Shown here one piece after another: positions 8,757-15,848 of a stretch of DNA of 64,000 bases (position 1 is its first letter; each line of letters opens with the position of its first letter). This DNA is from Vulcanimicrobiota bacterium. Lineage in GTDB: Bacteria; Vulcanimicrobiota; Xenobia; Xenobiales; JADMJV01. Location of the stretch: NCBI GenBank assembly GCA_019637395.1, contig JAHBVR010000014.1, positions 124,001 to 188,000 of the forward strand, given 5' to 3'. Position numbers and translations under genes: made by a program. The notes beneath the pieces were generated by a model, which saw only the letters and a list, made by a program, of their open reading frames with translations, did no database searches and was not told the DNA's origin.

Positions 8757-8786
8757 TTGGGTCAAGAAAGCGTCGGATGTTACACT
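8757..8786 (+). promoter_or_regulatory. Candidate sigma70 promoter for the exported protein at 8824
   Basis: TTGGGT (8757-8762), an 18-bp spacer, then TACACT (8781-8786) give a reasonable match placed about 35 bp before the ATG. A GC hairpin (TCCCG/CGGGA) without a T-run lies just upstream, after the 8050 gene. Confidence 0.35.
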
Positions 8787-8823
8787 CCATGCGTTCGAAT
8801 CAATTTTGAAAGGTAGAGAGCAT

Positions 8824-9264
8824 ATGAGATCACGGCGAGGTCAACTTCTCTTATTCTTCCTGTCTATCGCTCTGATGACCGTTTTTCCCAGCGTCGGTGT
8901 CGCCCAGTCCACCGAGCCCGACAAGCCATCACCCATCACCGGCGGTCTGATTGAGGGCGAAGTGAGCGGAAATCTGAACGACGACAAGACTTACTACTAC
9001 GTTTTTTACGTTCAGAAGGGGCCGTTCGATCTGACCGTCGATATCGACCCTATCAAGGAGACCGGCGGCGGACTGATCCGATGGTTCTACCTGGATTCGA
9101 AGTATAACCGGATCAAATGGGATCAGGTGTCGGCTCAAGGAAACCCTGAAAGGAGAGTGACTTCTTCAACGGCACTGTCAAAACAGAAGGTGATTCTGAA
9201 AGTGGTGGTGGGGGGCAACTTCCGCTACAAGATGAAGTTTTCCGGCAGCGGGTTTGTGCATTAG
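8824..9264 (+). CDS. Exported protein with a PPC-like beta domain
   Basis: 146 residues. The ATG at 8824 follows AGGTAGAGAG. The signal peptide is MRSRRGQLLLFFLSIALM..., with cleavage expected near GVAQ|S. The mature part reads like a small beta-sandwich of the bacterial pre-peptidase C-terminal (PPC) type: IEGEVSGNLNDDKTYYYVFY, then FDLTVDIDPIKETGGGLIRW, and a final strand FRYKMKFSGSG. PPC domains are secreted appendages of proteases, but here the domain stands alone. Homology is suggested by pattern only. Confidence 0.6.
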   Translation: MRSRRGQLLLFFLSIALMTVFPSVGVAQSTEPDKPSPITGGLIEGEVSGNLNDDKTYYYVFYVQKGPFDLTVDIDPIKETGGGLIRWFYLDSKYNRIKWDQVSAQGNPERRVTSSTALSKQKVILKVVVGGNFRYKMKFSGSGFVH

Positions 9265-9287
9265 TACACCTTTAATCGGATTCCGGA

Positions 9288-9604
9288 ATGGACTGGTTGG
9301 TGGTTTCAGGCGGCCCGGCGCGACCTTGAAGCAGGTTTGCTTGTTCAGGGTAATTGGCGTCGTTCCACTGTCATCAAGCCGCAGAGAAGAGCTTGAAGGC
9401 CCTGTTTGTCGAGGGGGGGTCACCGAACGGACTCACTCTGGGTTTGAGTTGCTTTCGGGGCTCCGTCAGGAGGGGCTAACGATCAGCGATGATCTTTTTC
9501 ACCAGGTGTGTAAGATTGATCGCAGCTACATCGACTCGCGCTACCCCAGCGGAGTAGCCGGGGCACAGTCCGTGATGGCATTCGTCCAGTCCAACCTGAC
9601 TTAG
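9288..9604 (+). pseudogene. HEPN-domain toxin pseudogene (two frameshifts)
   Basis: Three consecutive reading frames together spell a complete HEPN protein of the type paired with MNT nucleotidyltransferases. Frame one gives WWFQAARRDLEAGLLVQGNW (the N-terminal 'W...ArrDLeaa' helix). Frame two gives ASFHCHQAAEKSLKALFVEG (the hallmark 'F..qQAaEkalKAL' helix). Frame three gives RTHSGFELLSGLRQEG and then KIDRSYIDSRYPSG (the C-terminal 'L.r.YI.tRYP' motif), ending at TAG 9604. At least two small indels, near 9360 and 9425, are needed, so no functional protein is made. The nucleotidyltransferase remnant follows directly. Confidence 0.65.
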
Positions 9605-9886
9605 AAGTCTATTCCAGCCGCTTGCGCTCCAGGCTCAATCTGAGGTCGGTCATCGTCTTTGGTTCGCGGGCTCGCGGGGACCATTGGGAGAATAGCGATA
9701 TCAACTTACTGGCAATTTCCGATGATTTCTTGGAGTCGTGGCCCGGAATTCCCGCACTTGAACCTTTCGGGGTCACGCCCGCCGAATGCGAGGGACCTGG
9801 TTGGCTTCTACTGTGGGATGCCCTCTATCAGGCTAGAGAGAAGCTATTTGTGCGTATCCACTCGGTGGATTTGACGCCTGCAGCCG
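9601..9886 (+). pseudogene. MNT nucleotidyltransferase remnant after the HEPN pseudogene
   Basis: The frame from about 9604 reads RLRSRLNLRSVIVFGSRARG, then NSDINLLAISDDFLESW and PFGVTPAECEG, matching the MNT family order (GSRARG...SDxD, then a 'TPEEFE' segment). The second catalytic Asp of the DxD pair is Asn (SDIN), the middle is shortened, and the frame runs into the next gene without its own stop. The best start is TTG 9622. This is the expected antitoxin partner of the HEPN gene, also decayed. Confidence 0.6.
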
Positions 9887-10451
9887 GTGGATGGCGAGAA
9901 AAGCGGGAGTATCCAGGAGGCCATGGAGGCTGCGAGCAGAGCGAAGTTTCGCGAACAGTCGCTGGCCAGCTTCCTGGCGCGCGGACCCGTCTCGCCTCTA
10001 TCCTTTCTATAAGACCGGAGGTGGTGCAGGGAATCTGCGGTGGCATTCTGCCGAACTGGTGGAAACCGTTGCACCCCGAGATCCTCAAGGTCTTCGACGC
10101 CGCCCGCGGCCCCCGGGACGCCACCAGGGACCTGGAGAACTTCTTCCTGGCTGCGGAGCTCGTGCCGACCGTCTCTATCCTCCCGTCTACGGTTACGAGA
10201 GCCTGCTTCATGCAGCCGTCTCCCGCGGTTACCCCGACCTGGTCAAGCGACTGCTGGCGTGCGGGTTGGACGCCAATCTGCGCGATAGCCTGGGCAAGCC
10301 TCCCCTCTACTACATCGAGGAGCAGCCGACCGTCCACCGCCGCACCGGCCGGCAAGTGGCACAGGCTCTTTTAGATGCTCCCGAAGTCTTGCGGAGGCAC
10401 CGTATGAATGATACGGCGGCCTGGCTCAGCTCTTCTCAGCACCCGAGGTAA
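9887..10451 (+). pseudogene. Ankyrin-repeat protein, frameshifted
   Basis: A GTG at 9887 opens a natural-looking N-terminus (VDGEKSGSIQEAMEAASRAK, ending ...GPVSPLSFL and a stop). Sense continues in the next frame (YKTGGGAGNLRWHSAELVE), then another (EILKVFDAARGPRDATRDLE), then back to a frame with clear ankyrin repeats (YGYESLLHAAVSRGYPDLVK, then RLLACGLDANLRDSLGKPPL). Several indels have broken it. Its 3' end overlaps the convergent DUF1801 gene by 16 bp. A small intact ankyrin protein occurs at 46965. Confidence 0.55.
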
Positions 10452-10807
10452 ACGCCCTTGCGCGCCAACTCCACCGCCCGGTCCACAAATTCGGCCCCCC
10501 CGGATCCCTCCAGAACGGTCGACTTGCCAAAGCGAATGCACCCCTTGCCGTGGCTGGCCACCTTCAAAATGACTTTGTGGGGGTCCACCTTGGCAATCTC
10601 GCCCACATAGAGACTCACGTAGTTCTTCTGGGCATTCAACTGGAAAATCACCTCGTCCCCCAACCGATAAGCCAGCATCTTATAGCGAATGCACTCCTCT
10701 AGCCCGTGCCCCAGCAGCAACTCCCGCAACTCCAATAACCGGGAACGCCGCCAATCGTCCTCCAATAAAGCCAGATAGGCCTCGGGGGTTTCCGCATTGT
10801 ATTGCAT
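10436..10807 (-). CDS. DUF1801 (YdhG-like) domain protein
   Basis: 123 residues from ATG 10807. The sequence follows DUF1801: an N-terminal 'PEAYLALL..LREL' segment, then EECIRYKMLAYRLGDEVIFQ, NYVSLYVGEI, and GKGCIRFGKSTVL. The fold is small alpha+beta and members are cytosolic with no established reaction. A longer start would overlap the gene upstream. It begins 4 bp after the stop of the small protein at 10812-11042, so it probably ends the same operon. Confidence 0.75.
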   Translation of the reverse strand: MQYNAETPEAYLALLEDDWRRSRLLELRELLLGHGLEECIRYKMLAYRLGDEVIFQLNAQKNYVSLYVGEIAKVDPHKVILKVASHGKGCIRFGKSTVLEGSGGAEFVDRAVELARKGVYLGC

Positions 10808-10811
10808 AGCC

Positions 10812-11042
10812 CTACTTTCGCCTTGCACCGGCGGAATACCGGCCATTTACTCGAGGTCCAGCAAGTAGTTCAGGGCATCCCTTAGGCCCGGGCGCAAGTT
10901 GCGCCATTTCCAGGCACTGGCTCAGCCAATCGCGAGGAAACTCTTTGAGAACTTGCCACACCGCCTTTTCGAGGGCTGTCACAGTAGCTACATCCGGGTC
11001 GCTGAGCAGACTCTTGAGCGTCTCGGGGTCTGGATTTTTCAA
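10812..11042 (-). CDS. Small hypothetical protein in a tight operon
   Basis: 76 residues, predicted helical: KNPDPETLKSLLSDPDVATV, TALEKAVWQVLKEFPRDWL, then a basic tail. It starts at a TTG that overlaps the preceding stop as TTGA, an arrangement seen at several real junctions in this window (31334, for example). I do not recognise it. Overlapping starts on both sides argue for a genuine operon member, but it could also be the tail of a decayed larger gene. Confidence 0.4.
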   Translation of the reverse strand: MKNPDPETLKSLLSDPDVATVTALEKAVWQVLKEFPRDWLSQCLEMAQLAPGPKGCPELLAGPRVNGRYSAGARRK

Positions 11043-11137
11043 GACGCCAGGGAAACGGGAAGGACCACAACTCGGCCCCCATCAAGTTGGCAGAGAGCGG
11101 TGCCGATGGGACGCACGAAACGGTAGCCACGGGTCAT
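11039..11137 (-). CDS. Very small ORF (32 codons) between overlapping neighbours
   Basis: ATG 11137 overlaps the upstream stop as ATGA, and its TGA (11041-11039) overlaps the next TTG start. The product begins MTRGYRFVRPIGTALCQLDG and ends VVVLPVSLAS, which looks like a beta hairpin with a hydrophobic strand. It has no known family. The double overlap suggests translational coupling, or alternatively that the three small ORFs are fragments of one ancestral gene. Confidence 0.35.
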   Translation of the reverse strand: MTRGYRFVRPIGTALCQLDGGRVVVLPVSLAS

Positions 11138-11364
11138 GACTTCATCCAGGCGAGCAGTAAATCTCGTGCCGAGCAGGCCCAGCCGGGGTCGACTTCGGGA
11201 TAGAGCTTCAGGTCGGCGGCGATCGCCTGATCGCTCCAGGCTCGAAGGCGTTCCACCAGCAGGACTTCCTCCAAGGAAAGGAGCTCTTTGCGACCGACCT
11301 TTTCCATTTGAGGATGCTGTCGCAGCGTGGCATAGACCAAAAGTTGAGCCAGATCCCTACGCAC
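11134..11364 (-). CDS. Small hypothetical helical protein
   Basis: 76 residues from GTG 11364: RRDLAQLLVYATLRQHPQ, then LLSLEEVLLVERLRAWSDQA, ending LLLAWMKS. It is predicted all-helical and soluble. It is the first gene of a leftward chain (11364 to 10436) with ATGA, TTGA and 4-bp junctions. It diverges from the MNT remnant at 11459. No family is recognised, and the surrounding decay makes the call uncertain. Confidence 0.35.
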   Translation of the reverse strand: MRRDLAQLLVYATLRQHPQMEKVGRKELLSLEEVLLVERLRAWSDQAIAADLKLYPEVDPGWACSARDLLLAWMKS

Positions 11365-11458
11365 TCCGGCGGTTTCTATCCCGGCTGAATTCCACCCCGG
11401 TAGGAGGCTTGCTGGTTCTGCCGGCGCTTATCGACTCATCTCAAAGACTCCTCCGCCG

Positions 11459-11686
11459 GTGAGAGGAATCCCATGGTGTGAACGATATGTCCAGGCTGTC
11501 TATCTCTTCGGCTCGCATGCCCGCGGACGTCAACGACCAGATTCGGACCTCGATCTGGCCGTGCTTCTGCCGTCCCAAATATGCGACGGGGAAGTTTGGA
11601 AAAAACGCCTCTTATTGGGCGCTCGCGCTGCCGAAAGCCTGGAGAGAGAGAACGCTCGGCCGGGGGAGGGAAGCCTCTCCCGTTAG
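11459..11686 (+). pseudogene. Truncated MNT nucleotidyltransferase
   Basis: 75 residues from GTG 11459 with an intact catalytic signature, YVQAVYLFGSHARGRQRPDS followed by DLDLAVLLP, so GS...DxD is present. The family normally runs 100-140 residues. Here it ends soon after GARAAESLERENARPGEG, where an intact member would enter its last strand and helix. It overlaps the end of the convergent EamA gene by 4 bp. No HEPN partner is visible on the same strand. It is most likely a 3'-truncated antitoxin, the third such relic in the first 12 kb. Confidence 0.6.
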
Positions 11687-12561
11687 CCTTCGGAGTACCC
11701 CACCAGGGGGATGTAGGAACGGAAGACGCGGGCGTTCAGGCTGGTTTTGACTGTCAGCAGGATGACCCCGGCCAGGATCAGCAAGATGGCCGGGCCGGCC
11801 GTGGACGGTAGAGCCTCACCGACCAGGGCTGAGAGAGCCACCGCCACCACCGGGTTGACGTAGGTATGGGTGGCTACCAGGCTGGGGCTGGAATGGCGCA
11901 ACAGCCAGGTGTAGGCGGTCATGCCGATGAGCGAGCCGGCCACCACCAGGTAGAGCCAGGCGGCGATGGCGCTGAAGGTGATGGGGCCGGTTAAGGTTTC
12001 CTGGATGAACAGGCTGAGGGCGGTGAGAACACCGCCGGCGGCCAGCATGGTCATGCCGGAGAACTGGATGCTGCTCTCGGGTTTGTCCAGTTGGGGAGAG
12101 AGCAGGGTGGCGGCGGTCCAGCTGAGTGAAGCGAAGAGGATGGCCAGGGTGCCGATGGTGAGGCTGCCCGGGTCTTGCATCAAACTGAACAGGCCCAGGC
12201 TGGCCAGCAGGATGCCGGCCACGGTGGCGTGGCCGGGGTAGCCCCGGCGGTAGAAGCTCCAGAGGGCGATCCACATGGGGGTGGTGGCGTTGACCAGCGC
12301 GGCCTGGCCGGAGCTGACCGTCTGTTCGGCCCAGGCCACCAGGCCGGTGCCGGTCGAGAGCAGCAGGGTGCCCATGATCAGGGCCGAGCGCCACTGCTTG
12401 AGAGTGGCCGGTTTTCTGACGTAGAGAAGCAGGAGCAGGCCGGCCACGGCAAAGCGCGCGCCGCTCATGGCGAGCGGAGGAAAAGCTTCCAGGACATAGC
12501 GCACGGCCAAGAAGGTCGAACCCCAGATGAGGTAGATAGAGGCGAGAGCTAGCGTTTGCAT
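11683..12561 (-). CDS. EamA-family (DMT) exporter
   Basis: 292 residues with ten hydrophobic helices in two EamA halves (first about 5-130: ASIYLIWGSTFLAVRYVLEA, then a Trp/Gln segment AWAEQTVSSGQAAL; second about 140-280, ending ALSALVGEALPSTAGPAILL). Members export amino acids and other small metabolites across the inner membrane. It diverges from a MocR-type regulator 99 bp away. In known pairs, a MocR/PLP regulator senses an amino-acid-like ligand and controls the adjacent exporter, so an amino acid or amine substrate is a reasonable inference. Confidence 0.9.
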   Translation of the reverse strand: MQTLALASIYLIWGSTFLAVRYVLEAFPPLAMSGARFAVAGLLLLLYVRKPATLKQWRSALIMGTLLLSTGTGLVAWAEQTVSSGQAALVNATTPMWIALWSFYRRGYPGHATVAGILLASLGLFSLMQDPGSLTIGTLAILFASLSWTAATLLSPQLDKPESSIQFSGMTMLAAGGVLTALSLFIQETLTGPITFSAIAAWLYLVVAGSLIGMTAYTWLLRHSSPSLVATHTYVNPVVAVALSALVGEALPSTAGPAILLILAGVILLTVKTSLNARVFRSYIPLVGYSEG

Positions 12562-12660
12562 GTGTTCCAGGATAGGCTCTGAAGGTGTTAGGGAACAGAT
12601 TCAGAAAATGGAGTCTGTAAGCATAACAGTTTGAAGTTGAGAGAACTGATCCATACGGTG

Positions 12661-14106
12661 ATGACCAAAATTGTACCAGGGGAGGCGCGTCAGCCCCCCA
12701 CTACTACTGGACTGCATCGCTATGAGCAGGTGGCCTCTCATCTGCGCCATCTCATCGAAAGCGGCACCTATGCGGCACTGGATAAGTTGCCTTCGGTGCG
12801 CTCGCTGAGCGGACAGTTGGGGGTGAGCATTACCACCGTCCTGGAAGCCTACCGGGTGCTGGAAGATCAGGGGTTGGTGGAGGCGCGGCCGCAGTCTGGC
12901 TATTACGTGTCGGCTGTGATGGCGCCTCTGGCTCGGGTGGATTCGGATCTGACGGTGGAAGACCCGGTGGACGTGGGCATGGGCGAGTTCTTGATGCGTT
13001 ATTTGAGAGATTTTCAGAGACGTGATCTGGTACAGTTCGGCTGTGCCTGTCCCAATCCGGAACAGTTGCCCAGTGCCCGGCTGGCCCGCTGTCTGGCCAA
13101 GGTTTCTCGTGATTTGGGTCCGGCCGGCAACCTGTATGATATTCCGCCCGGCTGCGAGGCGCTCCGGGTGCAGATTGCCCGGCGCTCCCTGGTCAGCCCC
13201 GAGGAGGTGATGCTCACGCTGGGGGCTCAGGAAGCCATTACCCTGTGTCTATTGGCCACCTGCCAGGCGGGTGACACGGTGGCGGTGGAGACGCCCACCT
13301 TTTATGGGCACCTTCAGGCTATCGAGATGCTGGGCTTGAAGGCGGTGGAGATTCCTTCCGATCCGGTCCACGGGGTCAGTCTGGCTTCTTTGCGGCAATG
13401 CCTGGAGGATGTGCCGGTCAAGGCCATGCTGTTGTGCACGAATTATTCCAACCCCACCGGCGCTACTTTGAGCGACGAGGACAAGCACGAGTTGCTGGAA
13501 ATCCTGGGGGGGCGCGATATTCCCCTGATCGAGGACGATATTTTCGGCGATTTGAGTCATTCGACGCAGCGGCCGCATACGGCCCGGGCTTTTGATCGGC
13601 GCGATCTGGTGTTGCTGTGCTCGTCTTTCTCCAAGACGCTGGCGCCCGGTTACCGGGTGGGCTGGGTTCTGGCCGGGCCGCGCTATATGGGCCGGTTGCA
13701 TCAGTTGAAGTTGTTTTCCAATCTGGGCTCGCCCATGTTACCGGCGCTGGCCATTTCGGAGTTCTTGTCGACCGGCGCTTTCGAGCATCACGTGCGCCAG
13801 TGCCGCCGCCACTATGCCCGCCAGGTGTGCCAGATGGCCGAAGCGGTGGAGCGCAGCTTTCCGGCGGGCACGCGGGTGACCCGGCCGCGCGGCGGGTTTG
13901 TGCTCTGGGTCGAGCTGCCCCAGGGGTATGATACGCGTCTGTTTTATCCCCGGGCGGTCGAGCTGGGCCTGACCTTCGGGCCGGGGCCGATTTTTTCGGC
14001 GCGCGGGCGTTTCCGCAACTGTCTGCGCCTGTGCGCGCCGTACTGGAGCCCGGCCAGCGAGGCGATTTTGGGGAAGTTCGGGGAGCTTTTGCAGAAGCGC
14101 CGCTAA
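12661..14106 (+). CDS. MocR-type regulator: GntR wHTH plus class I aminotransferase domain
   Basis: 481 residues. Residues of about 17-85 are a GntR winged helix (HRYEQVASHLRHLIESGTY, then KLPSVRSLSGQLGVSITTVL and QSGYYV). Residues of about 125-475 form a fold-type I PLP domain with NYSNPTGATL, the Asp in IEDDIFGDL, the PLP lysine in SSFSKTLAPGYRVGW, and a conserved Arg in FRNCLRLC. Regulators of this type use PLP-bound ligand to control a neighbouring metabolic or transport gene, here the divergent EamA gene. The first 13 codons are encoded by a dispersed GC-rich repeat (see repeat entry). TTG 12631 is an alternative start. Confidence 0.88.
   Translation: MTKIVPGEARQPPTTTGLHRYEQVASHLRHLIESGTYAALDKLPSVRSLSGQLGVSITTVLEAYRVLEDQGLVEARPQSGYYVSAVMAPLARVDSDLTVEDPVDVGMGEFLMRYLRDFQRRDLVQFGCACPNPEQLPSARLARCLAKVSRDLGPAGNLYDIPPGCEALRVQIARRSLVSPEEVMLTLGAQEAITLCLLATCQAGDTVAVETPTFYGHLQAIEMLGLKAVEIPSDPVHGVSLASLRQCLEDVPVKAMLLCTNYSNPTGATLSDEDKHELLEILGGRDIPLIEDDIFGDLSHSTQRPHTARAFDRRDLVLLCSSFSKTLAPGYRVGWVLAGPRYMGRLHQLKLFSNLGSPMLPALAISEFLSTGAFEHHVRQCRRHYARQVCQMAEAVERSFPAGTRVTRPRGGFVLWVELPQGYDTRLFYPRAVELGLTFGPGPIFSARGRFRNCLRLCAPYWSPASEAILGKFGELLQKRR
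12672..12700. repeat. Dispersed repeat copy inside the 5' end of the MocR gene
   Basis: TGTACCAGGGGAGGCGCGTC followed by AGCCCCCC matches a second copy at 34204-34232 with one single-base gap and one C/T difference over 28 bases. The copy here provides codons 5-14 of the MocR protein (VPGEARQPP), which lie outside the conserved GntR domain. Confidence 0.6.
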
Positions 14107-14113
14107 GCTGGTT

Positions 14114-14731
14114 TCAGGGGAATCCGGTCACCGTGCCGTTGGCTACCGTGCGTGAGCCCTCGCTGATGATAAAGATCTGGCCCAATTCCAGGGCAACCGG
14201 CTCCTGGAGTCGGAACTTCAGGCGGGCCTCGCCGCCCGGTTGCACACTGTCCGCCAGATCGACCAGCTCGCCTGAAACGCTGGCGGTCCGGAACCGGCAA
14301 TACGGGCGATAGTCCGCGGTGACGGCTTTGCTTTTGCCTCCCTGTTCCTTGGCCAGCCAGGCGGTATTGGCGGTAAACACGCTGTGAGCCTGGATGCTGT
14401 CCGGCCGGGCCAGCACTTGTCCGCGGACGATCTGGTCGCGGGTCAGGCCCTTGAGCAAAATGCCGTAGGTTTTACCGGCCTCGGCCTGGTCGAGCTGCTT
14501 GCGGAAGCTCTCGATGGCCACGACTTCCGTCCTGGCGTCTTTGCTCAGCCCCACCAGGTCCACCGCCTGCCCTTTCTTGATGCTGCCCCGCTCCACTCGG
14601 CCGGTTACTACGGTGCCGCGGCCGGTGATCGAGAACACATCTTCCACCGCCATCAGAAATGGTGGTTCGCCGGCCCAGCCGGTTAGCATAAGGAACTGGG
14701 CAACGATAAGGAAAGCAGGCCTTTTGTGCAT
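14114..14731 (-). CDS. Exported protein consisting of EF-Tu domains II and III without the GTPase domain
   Basis: 205 residues. Residues 1-21 look like a signal peptide ([21 protein letters not shown]). From residue 24 the chain follows the C-terminal two thirds of elongation factor Tu: [71 protein letters not shown] (domain II), then [26 protein letters not shown] and [15 protein letters not shown] (domain III). The whole G domain (P-loop, DxxG, NKxD) is absent, so it cannot hydrolyse GTP or take part in decoding in the normal way. It may be a binding protein derived from EF-Tu. It lies 7 bp from the convergent MocR gene. Domain identity is strong; export and function are inference. Confidence 0.85.
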   Translation of the reverse strand: MHKRPAFLIVAQFLMLTGWAGEPPFLMAVEDVFSITGRGTVVTGRVERGSIKKGQAVDLVGLSKDARTEVVAIESFRKQLDQAEAGKTYGILLKGLTRDQIVRGQVLARPDSIQAHSVFTANTAWLAKEQGGKSKAVTADYRPYCRFRTASVSGELVDLADSVQPGGEARLKFRLQEPVALELGQIFIISEGSRTVANGTVTGFP

Positions 14732-14903
14732 GGCCGGCTCTTCGCGGCCGACTGGGCGCTGCCCCTGTTTCTAAGGCTTCGTCCACGGTGGTTCTGGACG
14801 ACTGCCCCAGGGCGTGTCCCGCACGGGGCGTAGGCGCGACTTGCCGGCCAGGCGGTAAGTCTTACCGCGCAGTGGCAAGATCTGTTGGCCTATCGAAGTA
14901 GGG

Positions 14904-15839
14904 CTAAACGTCTGCATTCTTCCCCTGAAGATGGATGGCCCTCAACCCCTCGCGCAAAGTCGTGACGCGAAAATCTGGAAATCGCTGCTTGAATTTGTCG
15001 GAAACAAACAGGTTGTCCGCCTCATAGCGCGGCAGCAGTTCGGCTGCGTCTCGAACCTGCTTGCTGAAGAAACTGGCCAGCCAAAGTTGCCATCTCTTGA
15101 CGATGCGATATTTTGGCGTGGTTCCGAAGATCTCGGCCGCCAGGTGGACCAACTGGCGGTAGGTCAGGCGCCTGTCGTCGCAAGGCAGATGCCAGGTCTC
15201 ACCATAGGCACCGGGGGTGTTGCCAAGCAGTGCCAGGGCCCGGCTGGCATCGGGTGTATAGATCAGCGAGCGCAGAGTATCATCTCGTAAAAATATTCTG
15301 GCGGCTTGTCCTTGTCGCAGAGGTTCGATAATGGTCGAGTTGGTGATGCTTTGAGTCTTCCCCGGACCATAAAATTCTGGAGCTCGTCCGATCACAGCCT
15401 GCACTCGGCCGGCTTTCATGGCAGTCACCAGGTGGCTGGCAACTCTGGCGCGGACTTTCCCTTTCTCACCATAAGGAAGAAAAGGAGTCGACTCCGTCTG
15501 GGGCTCGGCGGTTTGCGGATACATATAGGTGTTGTCGAAGAAGACCAGCCTGGCACCTTGGGCCGCGCAGGCTTCGATGACGTTGTTCATCATCACCGGC
15601 CATTGAGCAACCCACAATGCCGTATCCATGGGAAGACCCGCCGTAAGATAAACGATTTCCGATCCCTTGACCGCTTCCATGGTTTGCGTGGCGTCCAGGA
15701 GATCAGCGCTCATGATCTGGTCCGTTTCATTCACCTTTTGTGGACGCCGGCTTACTACGCGGATCTCGGCCCCAAAGTTCCGGTTCAACTCTACAGCCAG
15801 CTCGTGCCCGATTTGCCCGGCACCCAGTATCGTCTGCAA
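14904..15839 (-). CDS. NAD(P)-dependent epimerase/dehydratase-family (SDR) protein
   Basis: 311 residues. The Rossmann start is ILGAGQIGHELAVELNRNFG (GxGxxG), with the acidic/basic loop VVSRRPQKV suggesting NADPH. The mid-region FFDNTYMYPQ takes the place of the extended-SDR 'S..vYG' Ser/Tyr, and the catalytic Lys is not in a standard YxxxK. This places it with atypical extended SDRs. It lies 9 bp after the alpha/beta hydrolase and in the same direction, so both should be driven by the MerR-type promoter at 16991-17021. The substrate is unknown; a role in detoxifying a carbonyl or lactone compound is inferred from the operon. Confidence 0.8.
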   Translation of the reverse strand: MQTILGAGQIGHELAVELNRNFGAEIRVVSRRPQKVNETDQIMSADLLDATQTMEAVKGSEIVYLTAGLPMDTALWVAQWPVMMNNVIEACAAQGARLVFFDNTYMYPQTAEPQTESTPFLPYGEKGKVRARVASHLVTAMKAGRVQAVIGRAPEFYGPGKTQSITNSTIIEPLRQGQAARIFLRDDTLRSLIYTPDASRALALLGNTPGAYGETWHLPCDDRRLTYRQLVHLAAEIFGTTPKYRIVKRWQLWLASFFSKQVRDAAELLPRYEADNLFVSDKFKQRFPDFRVTTLREGLRAIHLQGKNADV

Positions 15840-15848
15840 AATTTCCCC

